From Prevotella sp. (GTDB lineage: Bacteria; Bacteroidota; Bacteroidia; Bacteroidales; Bacteroidaceae), in contig JAKVJW010000008.1 in NCBI GenBank assembly GCA_022486815.1, positions 43,030 to 107,029 of the forward strand: DNA of 64,000 nucleotides, in the 5' to 3' direction. Under the pieces are notes generated by a model, which searched no databases, had not been told where the DNA came from, and saw only the letters and a program-made list of their open reading frames with translations. The translations under genes and the position numbers were made by a program. Positions 27,430 through 36,861 of this stretch are shown here, in pieces; positions within the stretch are counted from its first letter, which is position 1, and the number at the start of each line of letters is the position of its first letter.

Positions 27430-28821
27430 ATGAAAAAGATTTTCACATTTATTTTATCTACCCTCGTAACTTTGTCAGTTTTTGCAGACAAGGAGTATCT
27501 GACATATTATCAGAATCTTCCGGTCCGGATGCCGGTAGTGACAGCTCCCGTCATTCCGACAACTCGGGTATTGCTTTCTGATTTCGGTGGCAGAGGAGAT
27601 GGAGTCACCTCAAACACCAAGGCTTTCCAGGCTGCTATCCTTTCTCTCAATCAAAAAGGGGGCGGACATCTGGATGTACCCTCGGGGATTTACCTTACCG
27701 GTCCGATCGCATTAAAAAGCAATATTGATCTCCATTTAGAAAAAAATACAATCATTGTCTTCTCACCAGATAAGAAAGAATACTTGCAGATGAAGGATGG
27801 GAAACAGACCGTTCCTGAGATCAGCGGTAATGGACTGGAGGACATTTCCATTACGGGAGAAGGTGCTATTGACGGTAACGGTGAATGGTGGAGATATGCA
27901 AAAAAGGGTAAAATGAGTGATGAGGAATGGAAACAACTCCTGGACAAAGGGGGAACAGTATCAGATAACGGACAACTCTGGTATCCTTTCAACTTGAAAC
28001 ATTTTGACAATATCGCCCCCACTCCAGAAACTCAGGAACATTTGCGCAATCGGCTGATCCTGTTCAAGAATTGCCATAATATTCTGATCCAGGGTATCAC
28101 AGTCATGAACTCCCCACAGTTTCATATTGTTCCCCAGAGTTGTGAAAATGTGATTATAGACGGAGTCACTGTCAAATGCCCTTGGAATGCACAGAATGGT
28201 GATGCGATGGATATCGGCAACTGCAAGAACGTGCTCATTGTCAACAACACCATCAATGCCGGTGATGACGGTATCTGTATGAAAGGTGGTTCCGGTGCAG
28301 GCGGAGCAGCCAAGGGACCATGTGAGAACATCAACATACAGGACAATGTGGTCTTCCATGCCCACGGTGGTTTTGTCATAGGCAGTGATGTCTCGGGTGG
28401 GATGAAAAACATCGTGGTCCGCAACAACCGTTTTATGGGAACGGATACCGGACTGCGTTTCAAAAGTACCATAGGCCGTGGCGGACCCACAGAGAATATT
28501 TACATTGACCATATCTATATGACAGACATCAAAGACCAGGCCATCGTCTTTCAATGTGATTATGAGGATACTCATGGAGGATCAAGATCCAATGGCACCA
28601 AAGAAAGGTACGATTACGCACCCGACTTCAAAGATATCCACATCAGCGATGTGGTCTGCCGTGGAACCAGGATAGGTATCTCTGCCAACGGTGCCAAGGG
28701 AATGGTCCATGACATCCATATCAGCAATTCAACAATTTTCTATACTCAGAAATCTACGGATATTGACAGGAATTGCGATATCAGCCTCCAGAATGTAAGG
28801 TTCTTCACTTACGACCACTGA
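27430..28821 (+). CDS. Glycoside hydrolase family 28 (polygalacturonase-like), secreted
   Basis: 463 residues with signal peptide ending SVFADK. The N-terminal part carries the pectate-lyase-superfamily opening LLSDFGGRGDGVTSNTKAFQAAI, followed by beta-helix repeats. GH28 active-site features: NGDAMDIGNC (Asp about 258 and 261), NAGDDGICMKGG (Asp about 279-280), HAHGGFVIGSD (His about 312) and GLRFKS (Arg/Lys about 343-345). The set is complete, so an active exo- or endo-galacturonidase is likely. It differs clearly from the GH28 at 20355-21680. It stands alone between two tRNA genes, outside the sus cluster but probably acting on the same pectic material. Confidence 0.92.
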   Translation: MKKIFTFILSTLVTLSVFADKEYLTYYQNLPVRMPVVTAPVIPTTRVLLSDFGGRGDGVTSNTKAFQAAILSLNQKGGGHLDVPSGIYLTGPIALKSNIDLHLEKNTIIVFSPDKKEYLQMKDGKQTVPEISGNGLEDISITGEGAIDGNGEWWRYAKKGKMSDEEWKQLLDKGGTVSDNGQLWYPFNLKHFDNIAPTPETQEHLRNRLILFKNCHNILIQGITVMNSPQFHIVPQSCENVIIDGVTVKCPWNAQNGDAMDIGNCKNVLIVNNTINAGDDGICMKGGSGAGGAAKGPCENINIQDNVVFHAHGGFVIGSDVSGGMKNIVVRNNRFMGTDTGLRFKSTIGRGGPTENIYIDHIYMTDIKDQAIVFQCDYEDTHGGSRSNGTKERYDYAPDFKDIHISDVVCRGTRIGISANGAKGMVHDIHISNSTIFYTQKSTDIDRNCDISLQNVRFFTYDH

Positions 28822-28862
28822 CAGGAAAAGCACCACTTTTAATATAAAAAGTGAACTCATAA

Positions 28863-28894
28863 TTTGGTAGAATAGAAAAATAGTTATACCTTTG
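28863..28894 (+). promoter_or_regulatory. tRNA-Ser promoter
   Basis: TTTG (28863-28866), 20 bases, TACCTTTG (28887-28894): a consensus Bacteroidetes promoter ending 39 bases before the tRNA. Confidence 0.75.
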
Positions 28895-28933
28895 CACTCG
28901 CATTAGGAAACCGTTCGGTTCAATCCTCTATGA

Positions 28934-29018
28934 GGAGAGATGGTAGAGTGGTCGATTACAACGGTCTTGAAAACCGTCGTACCGAGAGGTACCGGGGGTT
29001 CGAATCCCTCTCTCTCCG
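28934..29018 (+). tRNA. tRNA-Ser (UGA)
   Basis: 85 bases with a long variable arm (CGTACCGAGAGGTACCG). Acceptor GGAGAGA pairs with TCTCTCC; the anticodon stem ACGGT/ACCGT encloses loop CTTGAAA giving TGA; T arm GGGGG-TTCGAAT-CCCTC; discriminator G. Confidence 0.95.
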
Positions 29019-29036
29019 CTTCCAAATTGCACACAG

Positions 29037-29068
29037 GCCTCTAAGTTATTGAAACTTAGAGGCTTTTT
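29037..29068 (+). terminator. Terminator after tRNA-Ser
   Basis: Perfect 11-bp stem GCCTCTAAGTT / AACTTAGAGGC with a five-base loop, then TTTTT. Confidence 0.9.
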
Positions 29069-29223
29069 ATTTTGATTTGATAAACATTCCCTGACTTCCC
29101 TTTTTTTATTCAAAAATCATCTTTAGCATGGTAAGAACTTAATATTTGCCATTTTTTCTAATTTCATCCGCTAACCATGGAGCATTTTTCCATAAAAACA
29201 GAATTGATTTCAAATAAAATATG

Positions 29224-29258
29224 TATCTTTGATTCCGAAAAATTGTCACAAGTGACAT
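29224..29258 (+). promoter_or_regulatory. Promoter -7 box and palindrome before the DUF4143 ATPase gene
   Basis: TATCTTTG (29224-29231) is a consensus -7 box. The palindrome TGTCAC-AA-GTGACA (29244-29257) lies just after the expected transcription start, in the short leader before ATG 29272. The position suits a repressor site or leader hairpin. Confidence 0.6.
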
Positions 29259-29271
29259 TTACTCGTATATT

Positions 29272-30531
29272 ATGATCGTAGATAGAAGAACTTATATAGA
29301 CCGATTAAACCGCTCAAGAGGAAACGGTCTTATCAAAATTATCACAGGATTACGCCGGTCAGGAAAGTCTTTCCTGTTAAAGAAACTCTTCCGTCAAGAC
29401 TTACTTAATGGAGGAATAAAGGATGACCATATCATTATAATTGATATGGAAAGTAGAAAAAACAAGAGTTTTAAAGATCCAGAGTATCTGTTAGATTGGA
29501 TAGATGGCAAGATGGTTGATGATTACACCTATTATATCATTATTGATGAGGTGCAAGAAGTGGAACATTTTGTAGAAGTCCTTTCAACATTGGCAGTAAC
29601 AGAAAACACAGATGTATATGTGACCGGCTCGAATTCCCGTTTTCTCTCAACTGATGTTGTTACCGAATTTAGAGGGAGAGGCGATGAAATACACGTTTGG
29701 CCTTTATCGTTTAAAGAGTTCATGTCTGTGTATGAAGGCACCAAAGAAGAAGGATGGGCAGAATATCTTATGTACGGTGGCCTACCACAGCTCCTGACTC
29801 AAAACGGTGATGATAAAAAAGCGGACTTTCTCCGAAACTTGTATCGCACGGTATATCTGCGTGATATTTATGAACGCAACCATATAGACTTGAAACCTGA
29901 ATTTGAAGAGTTGTCTCAGACACTTGCTTCAAGTGTGGGTGCTCCAGTAAATGCGTTGAACATTGCTAATACGTTTAAATCTACAAATAAAGTTCTGAAT
30001 ATCTCTGATAAAACTGTATCGATTTACTTGGATTTTATGCAGGATGCTTTCTTGATAGAGAAGTCAGAGAGATACAATATAAAAGGACGTAAGTATATTG
30101 GCACACTCTATAAATATTATTATCAGGATATAGGATTGCGAAATGCTATACTTTCCTTCCGTCAGATAGAACCAACACATCTGATGGAAAACGTGATATA
30201 CAATGAAATGAGAATGCGAGGTTGGCAAGTAGATGTCGGCAATATCTTTCATCGCATAAGAAATTCTGAAGGAAAGCAACAGCGTACTACATTAGAAATT
30301 GATTTCGTTTGTAACAAGGGCAGTGAACGAATTTACATTCAGTCCGCATGGAAGATGCCAGATGAAGCAAAAATGGAACAGGAAAAACGCTCTTTACGGT
30401 TGATAAGTGATTCATTTAAGAAAATAGTTATTGTGGGTGAGCATACCAAGTCTTGGAATGATGAAAGCGGAATCCAGACTTTGAGTATTTATGACTTTCT
30501 TTTGGATAACACATTTACGGAAAAAGAATAG
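29272..30531 (+). CDS. AAA-family ATPase with C-terminal DUF4143
   Basis: 419 residues. The N-terminal P-loop ATPase has Walker A GLRRSGKSFLL (about 26-36) and Walker B YYIIIDEVQEV, followed by the sensor-like VYVTGSNSRFLS and FRGRGDEIHVWPLSFKEF. The C-terminal DUF4143 region runs to the end, with the nuclease-like pattern LEIDFVCNKGSERIYIQSAWKMPD that resembles the PD-(D/E)xK core seen in this family. The cellular role of these widespread Bacteroidetes ATPases is not established. The gene stands alone with its own promoter and a palindromic leader. Codon use is more A/T-rich than in the nearby nad genes, which may point to transfer. Confidence 0.9.
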   Translation: MIVDRRTYIDRLNRSRGNGLIKIITGLRRSGKSFLLKKLFRQDLLNGGIKDDHIIIIDMESRKNKSFKDPEYLLDWIDGKMVDDYTYYIIIDEVQEVEHFVEVLSTLAVTENTDVYVTGSNSRFLSTDVVTEFRGRGDEIHVWPLSFKEFMSVYEGTKEEGWAEYLMYGGLPQLLTQNGDDKKADFLRNLYRTVYLRDIYERNHIDLKPEFEELSQTLASSVGAPVNALNIANTFKSTNKVLNISDKTVSIYLDFMQDAFLIEKSERYNIKGRKYIGTLYKYYYQDIGLRNAILSFRQIEPTHLMENVIYNEMRMRGWQVDVGNIFHRIRNSEGKQQRTTLEIDFVCNKGSERIYIQSAWKMPDEAKMEQEKRSLRLISDSFKKIVIVGEHTKSWNDESGIQTLSIYDFLLDNTFTEKE

Positions 30532-30917
30532 CCTGTAAGAGTGCAGAAAAAACAAAAATAAGGATACTTTCATATTATCTTTTCATTACTATCCCGTTAG
30601 AGTGGACTAATCGTTCTTTGAAATAATTGAAATCACTAGTGTCCACTAAAAACACTTAACAGTCATTATAAGTATCTGATTTTTATATAAATACAAGCCA
30701 AAATCGACTCTATGGGTTAGACACCGTAATAACTACGCTGTGGTAATGAGGCTACCACATAGCAGTAATGTGTTTTCGATAAGTCAGATGTATTCAGCAA
30801 ACCGGACTTAACTTCTCCTAGTATCAGATAGTAAGTCAAATGGCACTCAATCTTCATCTTTTGTTCTATATATCCATAAAACGCAATGGATATGAAAGAG
30901 ATTATCAATCTTTTTAC
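30532..30917. other. Non-coding gap with inverted repeats upstream of nadB
   Basis: No supported gene. AGTGGAC (30601-30607) and GTCCACT (30641-30647) form an inverted repeat. Further on, GTGGTA-ATGAGGC-TACCAC (about 30740-30758) forms a hairpin that extends as GCTGTGGTA / TACCACATAGC. A 63-codon minus-strand frame (30717-30908) spans this and ends in a Tyr/Ser-rich tail. I read it as part of a repetitive element rather than a gene. Confidence 0.45.
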
Positions 30918-30925
30918 TACCTTTG
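30918..30925 (+). promoter_or_regulatory. nad operon promoter -7 box
   Basis: TACCTTTG, 30 bases before the nadB ATG at 30956. Confidence 0.65.
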
Positions 30926-30955
30926 CACCGAACTAAGACATACATATAATACTTC

Positions 30956-32545
30956 ATGATTTACAAATTTGACTTTCTCATCATTGGCAGTGGCGTTGCC
31001 GGTATGAGTTATGCACTAAAAGTAGCTAATAGCGGCAAAGGTAAAGTTGCCTTAGTGTGTAAAACCACGCTTGACGAAACAAATACCGCAAAAGCTCAGG
31101 GAGGCATTGCATCTGTAACCAATCTCAAAGTGGACAATTTCGACAAACATATAGAAGATACGATGATTGCCGGAGATTTCATTTCCGATAGAAAGGCAGT
31201 AGAACAGGTGGTACGGAATGCACCGGAGGCCATTAACGACTTGTTGCAATGGGGCGTAAACTTTGATAAACAAGAAGACGGATCCTTTGACTTGCACCGG
31301 GAGGGAGGACATAGTGAATTCCGGATCTTACACCATGCTGACGACACCGGCTACGAGATACAACGTGGCCTGATGGCTGCTGTCAAAGCAAACAAGAACA
31401 TTACTATTCTTGAGAACCATTACGCTGTTGAGATTATCACCCAACACCATCTAGGTATTGAAGTGACGCGCAAAACGCCGGGCATAGAATGCTATGGCGC
31501 ATATATTCTGAATCCTGACACACAAAAAATAGACACTTTCCTGAGTCGCGTCACCCTCATGGCCACAGGTGGTTCCGGTGCCGTATATGCCACGACCTCC
31601 AATCCTAACGTTGCAACCGGAGATGGCATCGCTATGGTTTACCGGGCCAAAGGCACTGTAAAAGACATGGAGTTTGTCCAGTTTCACCCTACGGTACTCT
31701 ATAACCCGGCAGAGACTCATCCGGCCTTCCTTATCACCGAAGCACTTCGTGGTTATGGGGGCATACTACGGTTGCCCAATGGCGAGGAATTTATGCAGAA
31801 GTATGACAAACGCCTGTCCTTAGCCCCTCGCGATATTGTGGCAAGGGCCATCGACCGGGAAATGAAAATCCATGGGATTAATCACGTTTGTCTTGATGTA
31901 ACCCATAAGGATGCGGAAGAAACAAAAAAACATTTTCCGCACATCTATGCCAAGTGTCTGTCTATAGGCATCGATATTACGAAACAGTTTATCCCCGTGT
32001 GCCCTAGTGCTCACTATATGTGCGGAGGTATAAAAGTCGATCTCAACGGCGAGAGTTCCATCAAGAGACTTTATGCCGTGGGGGAATGCTCGTGCACAGG
32101 ATTGCACGGTGGCAACCGTCTGGCCAGCAACTCGCTGATAGAGGCTGTGGTCTATGCTAAGTCGGCTGCAGATCACGCGATCAAGACGATTGACTATTAT
32201 ACCTATAACACCCAAGTTCCGGAATGGAATGATGAGGGCACGATGAGCAATGAGGAAAAGGTACTCATCGCTCAAGACGAAAGAGAGGTCGGCCAGATTA
32301 TGTCAAACTATGTGGGTATCGTGCGCAGCGACTTACGCCTGCACCGGGCATGGAAGCGGCTTGACCTGCTGTATGAAGAAACGGAAGAACTCTTCAAGCG
32401 TGTGAAACCTACCCGGGACATTTGTGAACTGCGCAATATGATCAACGTGGGTTATCTGATCACGCGCCAGGCCATTGAGCGCAAGGAAAGCCGTGGGCTG
32501 CACTACACGATAGACTATCCCAAACATGCCTACGACAGGAAATAA
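30956..32545 (+). CDS. nadB: L-aspartate oxidase
   Basis: 529 residues. NadB oxidises L-aspartate to iminoaspartate, the first step of de novo NAD synthesis, using FAD. The FAD-binding GSGVAGMSYAL is at about residues 8-18, followed by TNTAKAQGGIA, HREGGHSEFRILHHAD and the fumarate reductase-type signatures TGGSGAVYATTSNP, MEFVQFHPT, LITEALRGYGG, CPSAHYMCGGI and GECSCTGLHGGNRLASNSLIEAVVY (quoted in part). It heads the nadB-nadA-nadC operon with spacings of 30 and 59 bases. Confidence 0.97.
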   Translation: MIYKFDFLIIGSGVAGMSYALKVANSGKGKVALVCKTTLDETNTAKAQGGIASVTNLKVDNFDKHIEDTMIAGDFISDRKAVEQVVRNAPEAINDLLQWGVNFDKQEDGSFDLHREGGHSEFRILHHADDTGYEIQRGLMAAVKANKNITILENHYAVEIITQHHLGIEVTRKTPGIECYGAYILNPDTQKIDTFLSRVTLMATGGSGAVYATTSNPNVATGDGIAMVYRAKGTVKDMEFVQFHPTVLYNPAETHPAFLITEALRGYGGILRLPNGEEFMQKYDKRLSLAPRDIVARAIDREMKIHGINHVCLDVTHKDAEETKKHFPHIYAKCLSIGIDITKQFIPVCPSAHYMCGGIKVDLNGESSIKRLYAVGECSCTGLHGGNRLASNSLIEAVVYAKSAADHAIKTIDYYTYNTQVPEWNDEGTMSNEEKVLIAQDEREVGQIMSNYVGIVRSDLRLHRAWKRLDLLYEETEELFKRVKPTRDICELRNMINVGYLITRQAIERKESRGLHYTIDYPKHAYDRK

Positions 32546-32575
32546 TTAAGGTGTCAGACATCTAAAAAAAACAAT

Positions 32576-33574
32576 ATGAAAATGACTGACAAAAGATGGT
32601 TAGAAAAGGGGTTCATTGATGAAGCCATCCCCAAAGACATAGTCATCAAAGAGGAAATCCGCCGGATGTGTAAAGAGAAGAACGCCGTAATCATGGCTCA
32701 CTATTATACAGAAGGTGAAGTGCAGGACGTAGCCGATTTTGTAGGCGACAGCCTTGCGTTGGCACAACAGGCTGCAAAAACTGATGCCGATATCATCGTC
32801 ATGTGCGGCGTTCACTTCATGGGTGAGACCAATAAGATATTATGCCCGGAGAAGACCATACTCATCCCCGACCTCAATGCTTCTTGCTCATTGGCTGAAA
32901 GTTGTCCCGCCGACAACTTCAAAAAGTTTATTGAAGCCCACCCCGGGCACACGGTTATCAGTTATGTCAACACATCTGCTGCCGTCAAGGCTTTGACCGA
33001 TGTGGTTGTAACCAGCAGCAATGCACGGCAGATTGTGGAATCGTTTCCCAAAGACACACCGATTATCTTCGGCCCGGACGAGAATCTCGGCGGATACATC
33101 AACAGCCTCACTGGTCGTAATATGGTGCTTTGGCATGGGGCTTGCCATGTACATGAGAAGTTTTCCGTAGAAAATATTCTAAAACTTAAAGACAAGCATC
33201 CCAATGCGAAAATACTGGCTCATCCGGAGTGTAAAGGGCCTATTATAAAACTGGCTGATAAAGTGGGCAGTACAGCTGCCTTGCTTAAATTCAGCATCAC
33301 AGACGAGGCGCAAGAGTTCATCATAGCCACCGAAAGCGGCATCCTCCATGAGATGCAGAAGTCCGCTCCGCACAAGTTGTTCATCCCTGCCCCACCTGAC
33401 GACAGTACATGTGCATGCAACGAATGCAACTTCATGAAACTGATTACGCTAAGAAAGATATACAACTGTTTGAAATACGAGTGGCCGGTTATCGAGGTCA
33501 AGGCCCAGATTGCCCGGAAAGCTATTCGCCCCATCAATAAAATGCTCGAGATATCCAAGCAGCTGGGACTGTAA
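32576..33574 (+). CDS. nadA: Quinolinate synthase A
   Basis: 332 residues; a second ATG two codons in is equally possible. NadA condenses iminoaspartate with dihydroxyacetone phosphate to quinolinate and needs a [4Fe-4S] cluster. Likely cluster cysteines lie in NASCSLAESCPAD, HPECKGPI and STCACNECNFM, as in other NadA proteins. Other signatures are MAHYYTEGEVQDVADFVGDS, MCGVHFMGETNKIL, YVNTSAAVKALTD, FGPDENLGGY and ATESGILHEMQKS. It is the second gene of the nad operon. Confidence 0.97.
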   Translation: MKMTDKRWLEKGFIDEAIPKDIVIKEEIRRMCKEKNAVIMAHYYTEGEVQDVADFVGDSLALAQQAAKTDADIIVMCGVHFMGETNKILCPEKTILIPDLNASCSLAESCPADNFKKFIEAHPGHTVISYVNTSAAVKALTDVVVTSSNARQIVESFPKDTPIIFGPDENLGGYINSLTGRNMVLWHGACHVHEKFSVENILKLKDKHPNAKILAHPECKGPIIKLADKVGSTAALLKFSITDEAQEFIIATESGILHEMQKSAPHKLFIPAPPDDSTCACNECNFMKLITLRKIYNCLKYEWPVIEVKAQIARKAIRPINKMLEISKQLGL

Positions 33575-33633
33575 CTGATGGATACGGATATATCACCAAA
33601 TCATAACTTAAATCATCATTCAACAACATTATT

Positions 33634-34509
33634 ATGCTATCAGTAGACGAACTTAACGATAAATTGATTGACTTGGCTTTTAGTGAAGACATCGGCGACG
33701 GTGACCATACCACCTTATGCTGCATCCCTGCAGATGCAATGGGAGAAAGTAAACTGCTCATCAAACAGGAGGGTGTCTTTGCCGGCATCGAAATCGCTAA
33801 AAAGGTACTTCGTCGCTTTGACCCTGAATTGAAAGTCCAAACATATATCCGGGACGGAGCACATGTGAAACCCGGTGATATCGTCATGAGCGTAAAAGGA
33901 CGTGAACAGAGTTTGCTTCAGACAGAGCGGCTCATGCTCAATATCTTGCAACGCATGAGTGGCATAGCAACCATGACCCACCGTTATCAGCAGGCTCTTA
34001 TCGACGCCGGAACGAAGACACGTGTACTTGACACGCGCAAGACTACCCCGGGAATGCGCATGCTGGAAAAGGAGGCTGTCAAGATCGGCGGAGGTATGAA
34101 CCATCGTATCGGTCTTTTTGACATGATTCTGATCAAAGACAACCATATTGACTTTTGTGGCGGTGTGCACAACGCCATATCACGGGCCAAAGCATATTGC
34201 AAGGCCAACCGGAAAGACTTGAAAATAGAATGTGAGGTGCGCAACTTCAATGAACTTAATGACGCTCTTGCCGAGGGATGCGACCGCATCATGTTCGACA
34301 ACTTCACACCGGAGGAAACCCGCAGGGCTGTCGGGTTGGTAGCCGGACGTTGCGAGACGGAGTCGAGCGGAGGCATAACCTTTGACAACATGATACCTTA
34401 CGCACAAGCCGGCGTAGACTTCATTTCCTTTGGTGCACTTACCCACAGCGTCACGGGATTGGATATGAGTTTTAAGGCAGCTGGCAGCGACAAACTGGTT
34501 ATCGGATAA
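33634..34509 (+). CDS. nadC: Nicotinate-nucleotide pyrophosphorylase (carboxylating)
   Basis: 291 residues, normal length. NadC converts quinolinate and PRPP to nicotinate mononucleotide, CO2 and pyrophosphate. Signatures are FSEDIGDGDHTT, the RLMLNILQRMSGIAT helix, LDTRKTTPGMR, EKEAVKIGGGMNHRIGLFDMI, IKDNHIDF, ECEVRNFNEL, RIMFDNFTPE, SSGGITFDN and the C-terminal GVDFISFGALTHS. It is the last gene of the nad operon. No clear hairpin terminator follows. Confidence 0.97.
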   Translation: MLSVDELNDKLIDLAFSEDIGDGDHTTLCCIPADAMGESKLLIKQEGVFAGIEIAKKVLRRFDPELKVQTYIRDGAHVKPGDIVMSVKGREQSLLQTERLMLNILQRMSGIATMTHRYQQALIDAGTKTRVLDTRKTTPGMRMLEKEAVKIGGGMNHRIGLFDMILIKDNHIDFCGGVHNAISRAKAYCKANRKDLKIECEVRNFNELNDALAEGCDRIMFDNFTPEETRRAVGLVAGRCETESSGGITFDNMIPYAQAGVDFISFGALTHSVTGLDMSFKAAGSDKLVIG

Positions 34510-34664
34510 GATCCGGCACTTTTTGCACTTAACTGATTTATCGGATTTCTTCAGGGAAACAAAATATATTTCTTCAAAATCTTCAAAAAGGGTCATCAGG
34601 AAATAGGGGAAACAGATCATTCTGCGTCTTAGTAAATAAAAGAACAAGAAAAAATATAACTAAG

Positions 34665-35282
34665 ATGAAGAATCTCACACGCCTTTTTATCCTGACTTTC
34701 CTGATAACGCTATCCCAATCAACATGGGGACAGAACAACACTAAATTTCATGTAGAACTTGATTACAGTTATCAAGTTGGCCTGGGGGAGCACCTTCACG
34801 ACTACGACTATCATTTCAGCGGTAGTCTCGGCGGTCACGCCCTTACGGTCAACATGCTCTATAACATTACCCCTGCGCTGACTACCGGAATAGGAATAGG
34901 ACTCAGCCGTTACACCTCTGAATACTATTCCGATGACAACACTATGCCTCTCTATGCCTCACTGCGCTATCGTCCTATCCGCTCCTGCAGGCCTTTCTAC
35001 ACCTATACAGATATAGGTTATGCCTTGCTGGGAGATGGGAAAAACAGCGATAACAGCAATTTTACCGGTGGTATGCTCTGGAATTTTGGTGCAGGTTATC
35101 AACTGATGTTTCACCGTCACTTCGGACTAAACTTCAAGATAGGTTACAATCTGCAGCAATTCCGCAATCAGGGTATCATTACTGTTAGCTCAAACACAAC
35201 TGGTGACAATTACAATTCCGGGGTAATCTGGCGTAGTCTTTGGCGTCACTCGATACAGTTAGGTTTCGGATTTATCTTTTAG
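34665..35282 (+). CDS. Outer-membrane beta-barrel protein, small
   Basis: 205 residues. A signal peptide ends STWGQ. The rest alternates hydrophobic and polar residues with many aromatics and Gly (YQVGLGEHLHDYDYHFSG, GIGIGLSRY, NFGAGYQLMFHRHFGLNFKIGYN) and ends LGFGFIF, the terminal Phe expected for outer-membrane barrels. The size suits an 8-stranded OmpA/OmpW-like barrel of unknown function. It stands about 155 bases after nadC and converges with the DUF389 gene. Confidence 0.75.
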   Translation: MKNLTRLFILTFLITLSQSTWGQNNTKFHVELDYSYQVGLGEHLHDYDYHFSGSLGGHALTVNMLYNITPALTTGIGIGLSRYTSEYYSDDNTMPLYASLRYRPIRSCRPFYTYTDIGYALLGDGKNSDNSNFTGGMLWNFGAGYQLMFHRHFGLNFKIGYNLQQFRNQGIITVSSNTTGDNYNSGVIWRSLWRHSIQLGFGFIF

Positions 35283-35348
35283 ACAGATAAATGGTTCTTT
35301 TTCAAGATTCGAAGGATCCATTACCTTCTGCCGGAAACATTTTGACCG

Positions 35349-36701
35349 TCAGTTATTTGTTGTAATCAGACGCACACTGTCTGCCTTGATTCGTATCTGG
35401 AGCCATTTTCTCATACCCTCCCGCTGTGCCATAGTGATATGATGTCCATAGCCAGTACCGACGATAGCAACCACATAGTTTGCTACTGTATCCTTTTTCG
35501 ACTGGGCAACAGGTGTGATGGCGAGTGACTGGACTCCAGGGTAGAGAGTAGCCATCTCATGACGGATCTGAGGCGTCATATCTCCATAACGAGTATAAGA
35601 AGCCAATCGATCTTCCAGATTGACGATTCGGTTCTGTTGAGCTTGAATGGTCTGGGTATCACCTGTTTTGAGATTAGACATCACATCCATTCGCTGCCCC
35701 AGCATGAGCAGACTGTCAGACTGTGATCCTTGGATAACCTGCAGTTTATAACCTGCCAGATGGTAGTCCGCAAGTTTATCTTCAAATCCACGGATTGATT
35801 CTGCTGAAATTTCTTTACCAACAGCTACAAGTCTGAGGGTTTTGGTATTAGAATCCACATGATTGGATATGATCTGGGAACCATTTACATCACATGCTTC
35901 CTTAATAAAGGTATTGACATTGTTCTTAAAGATACTTTCACGTAAGATATGGACTGTCATCAATGCAGCAGGAATCATGGTAATGACAACAATGAAAATT
36001 ATCCACCTGCGGACTCTCTTTGCACGGGCCGGATTCTGATGTTCTTTTCTATGAAATTTCATCATCCTGACACCCAGGAAAGTGGATAAGCAAATAAAGA
36101 CAGTATTGATAAAAAACAGATAAATGGCACCCAGGAAATAATATATATTTGCATGGGCTATACCATATCCTGCTGTACAAAGCGGAGGCATAAGAGCCGT
36201 GGCAATAGCGACACCCGGTATGACATTCCCTTTGCCCTTAGTAGCAATCGCGATGAATCCGGCAGCGCCACCGCAGAACGCAATAAGCACATCATAGAGA
36301 GTAGGTGAGGTCCGTGCCAATAATTCAGACTGTGCTTCACCGAAGGGAGAAAGCAGGAAATATATGGTTGCTGTAATGATACTGATAATCGTTGCGCCTA
36401 GAAAATTCTGAAAGGCTGACTTCAGTAAAGCCAGGTCATTGATACCTACAGCAAGCCCCATACCTATAATCGGTCCCATCAAAGGGGATATTAGCATGGC
36501 TCCGATAACAACAGCCGTTGAATTGACATTAAGCCCCAAAGATGCAATAAAGACTGCAAAGATAAGTATCCACAACTGGGCACCACGAAAAGGAACGCCA
36601 TTGGTAATATTCTCAATGACCGTCCTTTCATCTTCTTTGTCTGAAAAGATATTGAAATAACCTTTCAATGTTTCAATTAAAGATACATTTGTTCGTTCCA
36701 T
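35349..36701 (-). CDS. DUF389 membrane protein
   Basis: 450 residues. The N-terminal half is the DUF389 membrane domain with about six helices, containing FRGAQLWILIFAVFIASLGLNVNSTAVVIGAMLISPLMGPIIGMGLA (quoted here only to name the region, about residues 38-85), FLSPFGEAQSELLARTSPT and GVAIATALMPPLCTAGYG. The C-terminal half (about 260-450) is soluble and probably periplasmic, with a coiled-coil-like stretch near 345-370. The function of DUF389 proteins is unknown. A minus-strand TATATTTG box at 36738-36731 lies about 30 bases upstream of the ATG. Confidence 0.9.
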   Translation of the reverse strand: MERTNVSLIETLKGYFNIFSDKEDERTVIENITNGVPFRGAQLWILIFAVFIASLGLNVNSTAVVIGAMLISPLMGPIIGMGLAVGINDLALLKSAFQNFLGATIISIITATIYFLLSPFGEAQSELLARTSPTLYDVLIAFCGGAAGFIAIATKGKGNVIPGVAIATALMPPLCTAGYGIAHANIYYFLGAIYLFFINTVFICLSTFLGVRMMKFHRKEHQNPARAKRVRRWIIFIVVITMIPAALMTVHILRESIFKNNVNTFIKEACDVNGSQIISNHVDSNTKTLRLVAVGKEISAESIRGFEDKLADYHLAGYKLQVIQGSQSDSLLMLGQRMDVMSNLKTGDTQTIQAQQNRIVNLEDRLASYTRYGDMTPQIRHEMATLYPGVQSLAITPVAQSKKDTVANYVVAIVGTGYGHHITMAQREGMRKWLQIRIKADSVRLITTNN

Positions 36702-36730
36702 CGTACTCGGATTGTCTTTTCTATTGAGGA

Positions 36731-36738
36731 CAAATATA
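36731..36738 (-). promoter_or_regulatory. DUF389 gene promoter -7 box
   Basis: Minus-strand TATATTTG, 30 bases before the ATG at 36701. Confidence 0.6.
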
Positions 36739-36830
36739 CAGAAAATCTGTGAAATGTGAATCTACTTTATTAAAATATTCCTCCTATTTACATGAAATCA
36801 CGATAATCAGATGAGTACAACCCAACCAAC

Positions 36831-36861
36831 TTGCTAGTATCAATTTTTTTTTGTACCTTTG
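36831..36861 (+). promoter_or_regulatory. Promoter of the cold-shock-domain gene, with long leader
   Basis: TTG (36831-36833), 20 bases, TACCTTTG (36854-36861). The next supported gene starts at 37107, so the transcript would have a leader of about 240 bases (36868-37106) with no gene in it. Long leaders are typical of temperature-controlled cold-shock mRNAs. Confidence 0.6.

Noticed and set aside
27312..27581. 89-codon frame starting inside tRNA-Phe
   Set aside because: Overlaps the tRNA, its terminator and the GH28 gene in another frame.
28928..29113. 61-codon minus-strand frame over tRNA-Ser
   Set aside because: Contains the GIRTPG-type translation known from antisense tRNA-Ser; an artefact of the tRNA gene.
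30717..30908. 63-codon minus-strand frame
   Set aside because: Spans hairpins in a likely repetitive element; no promoter or ribosome-binding support.
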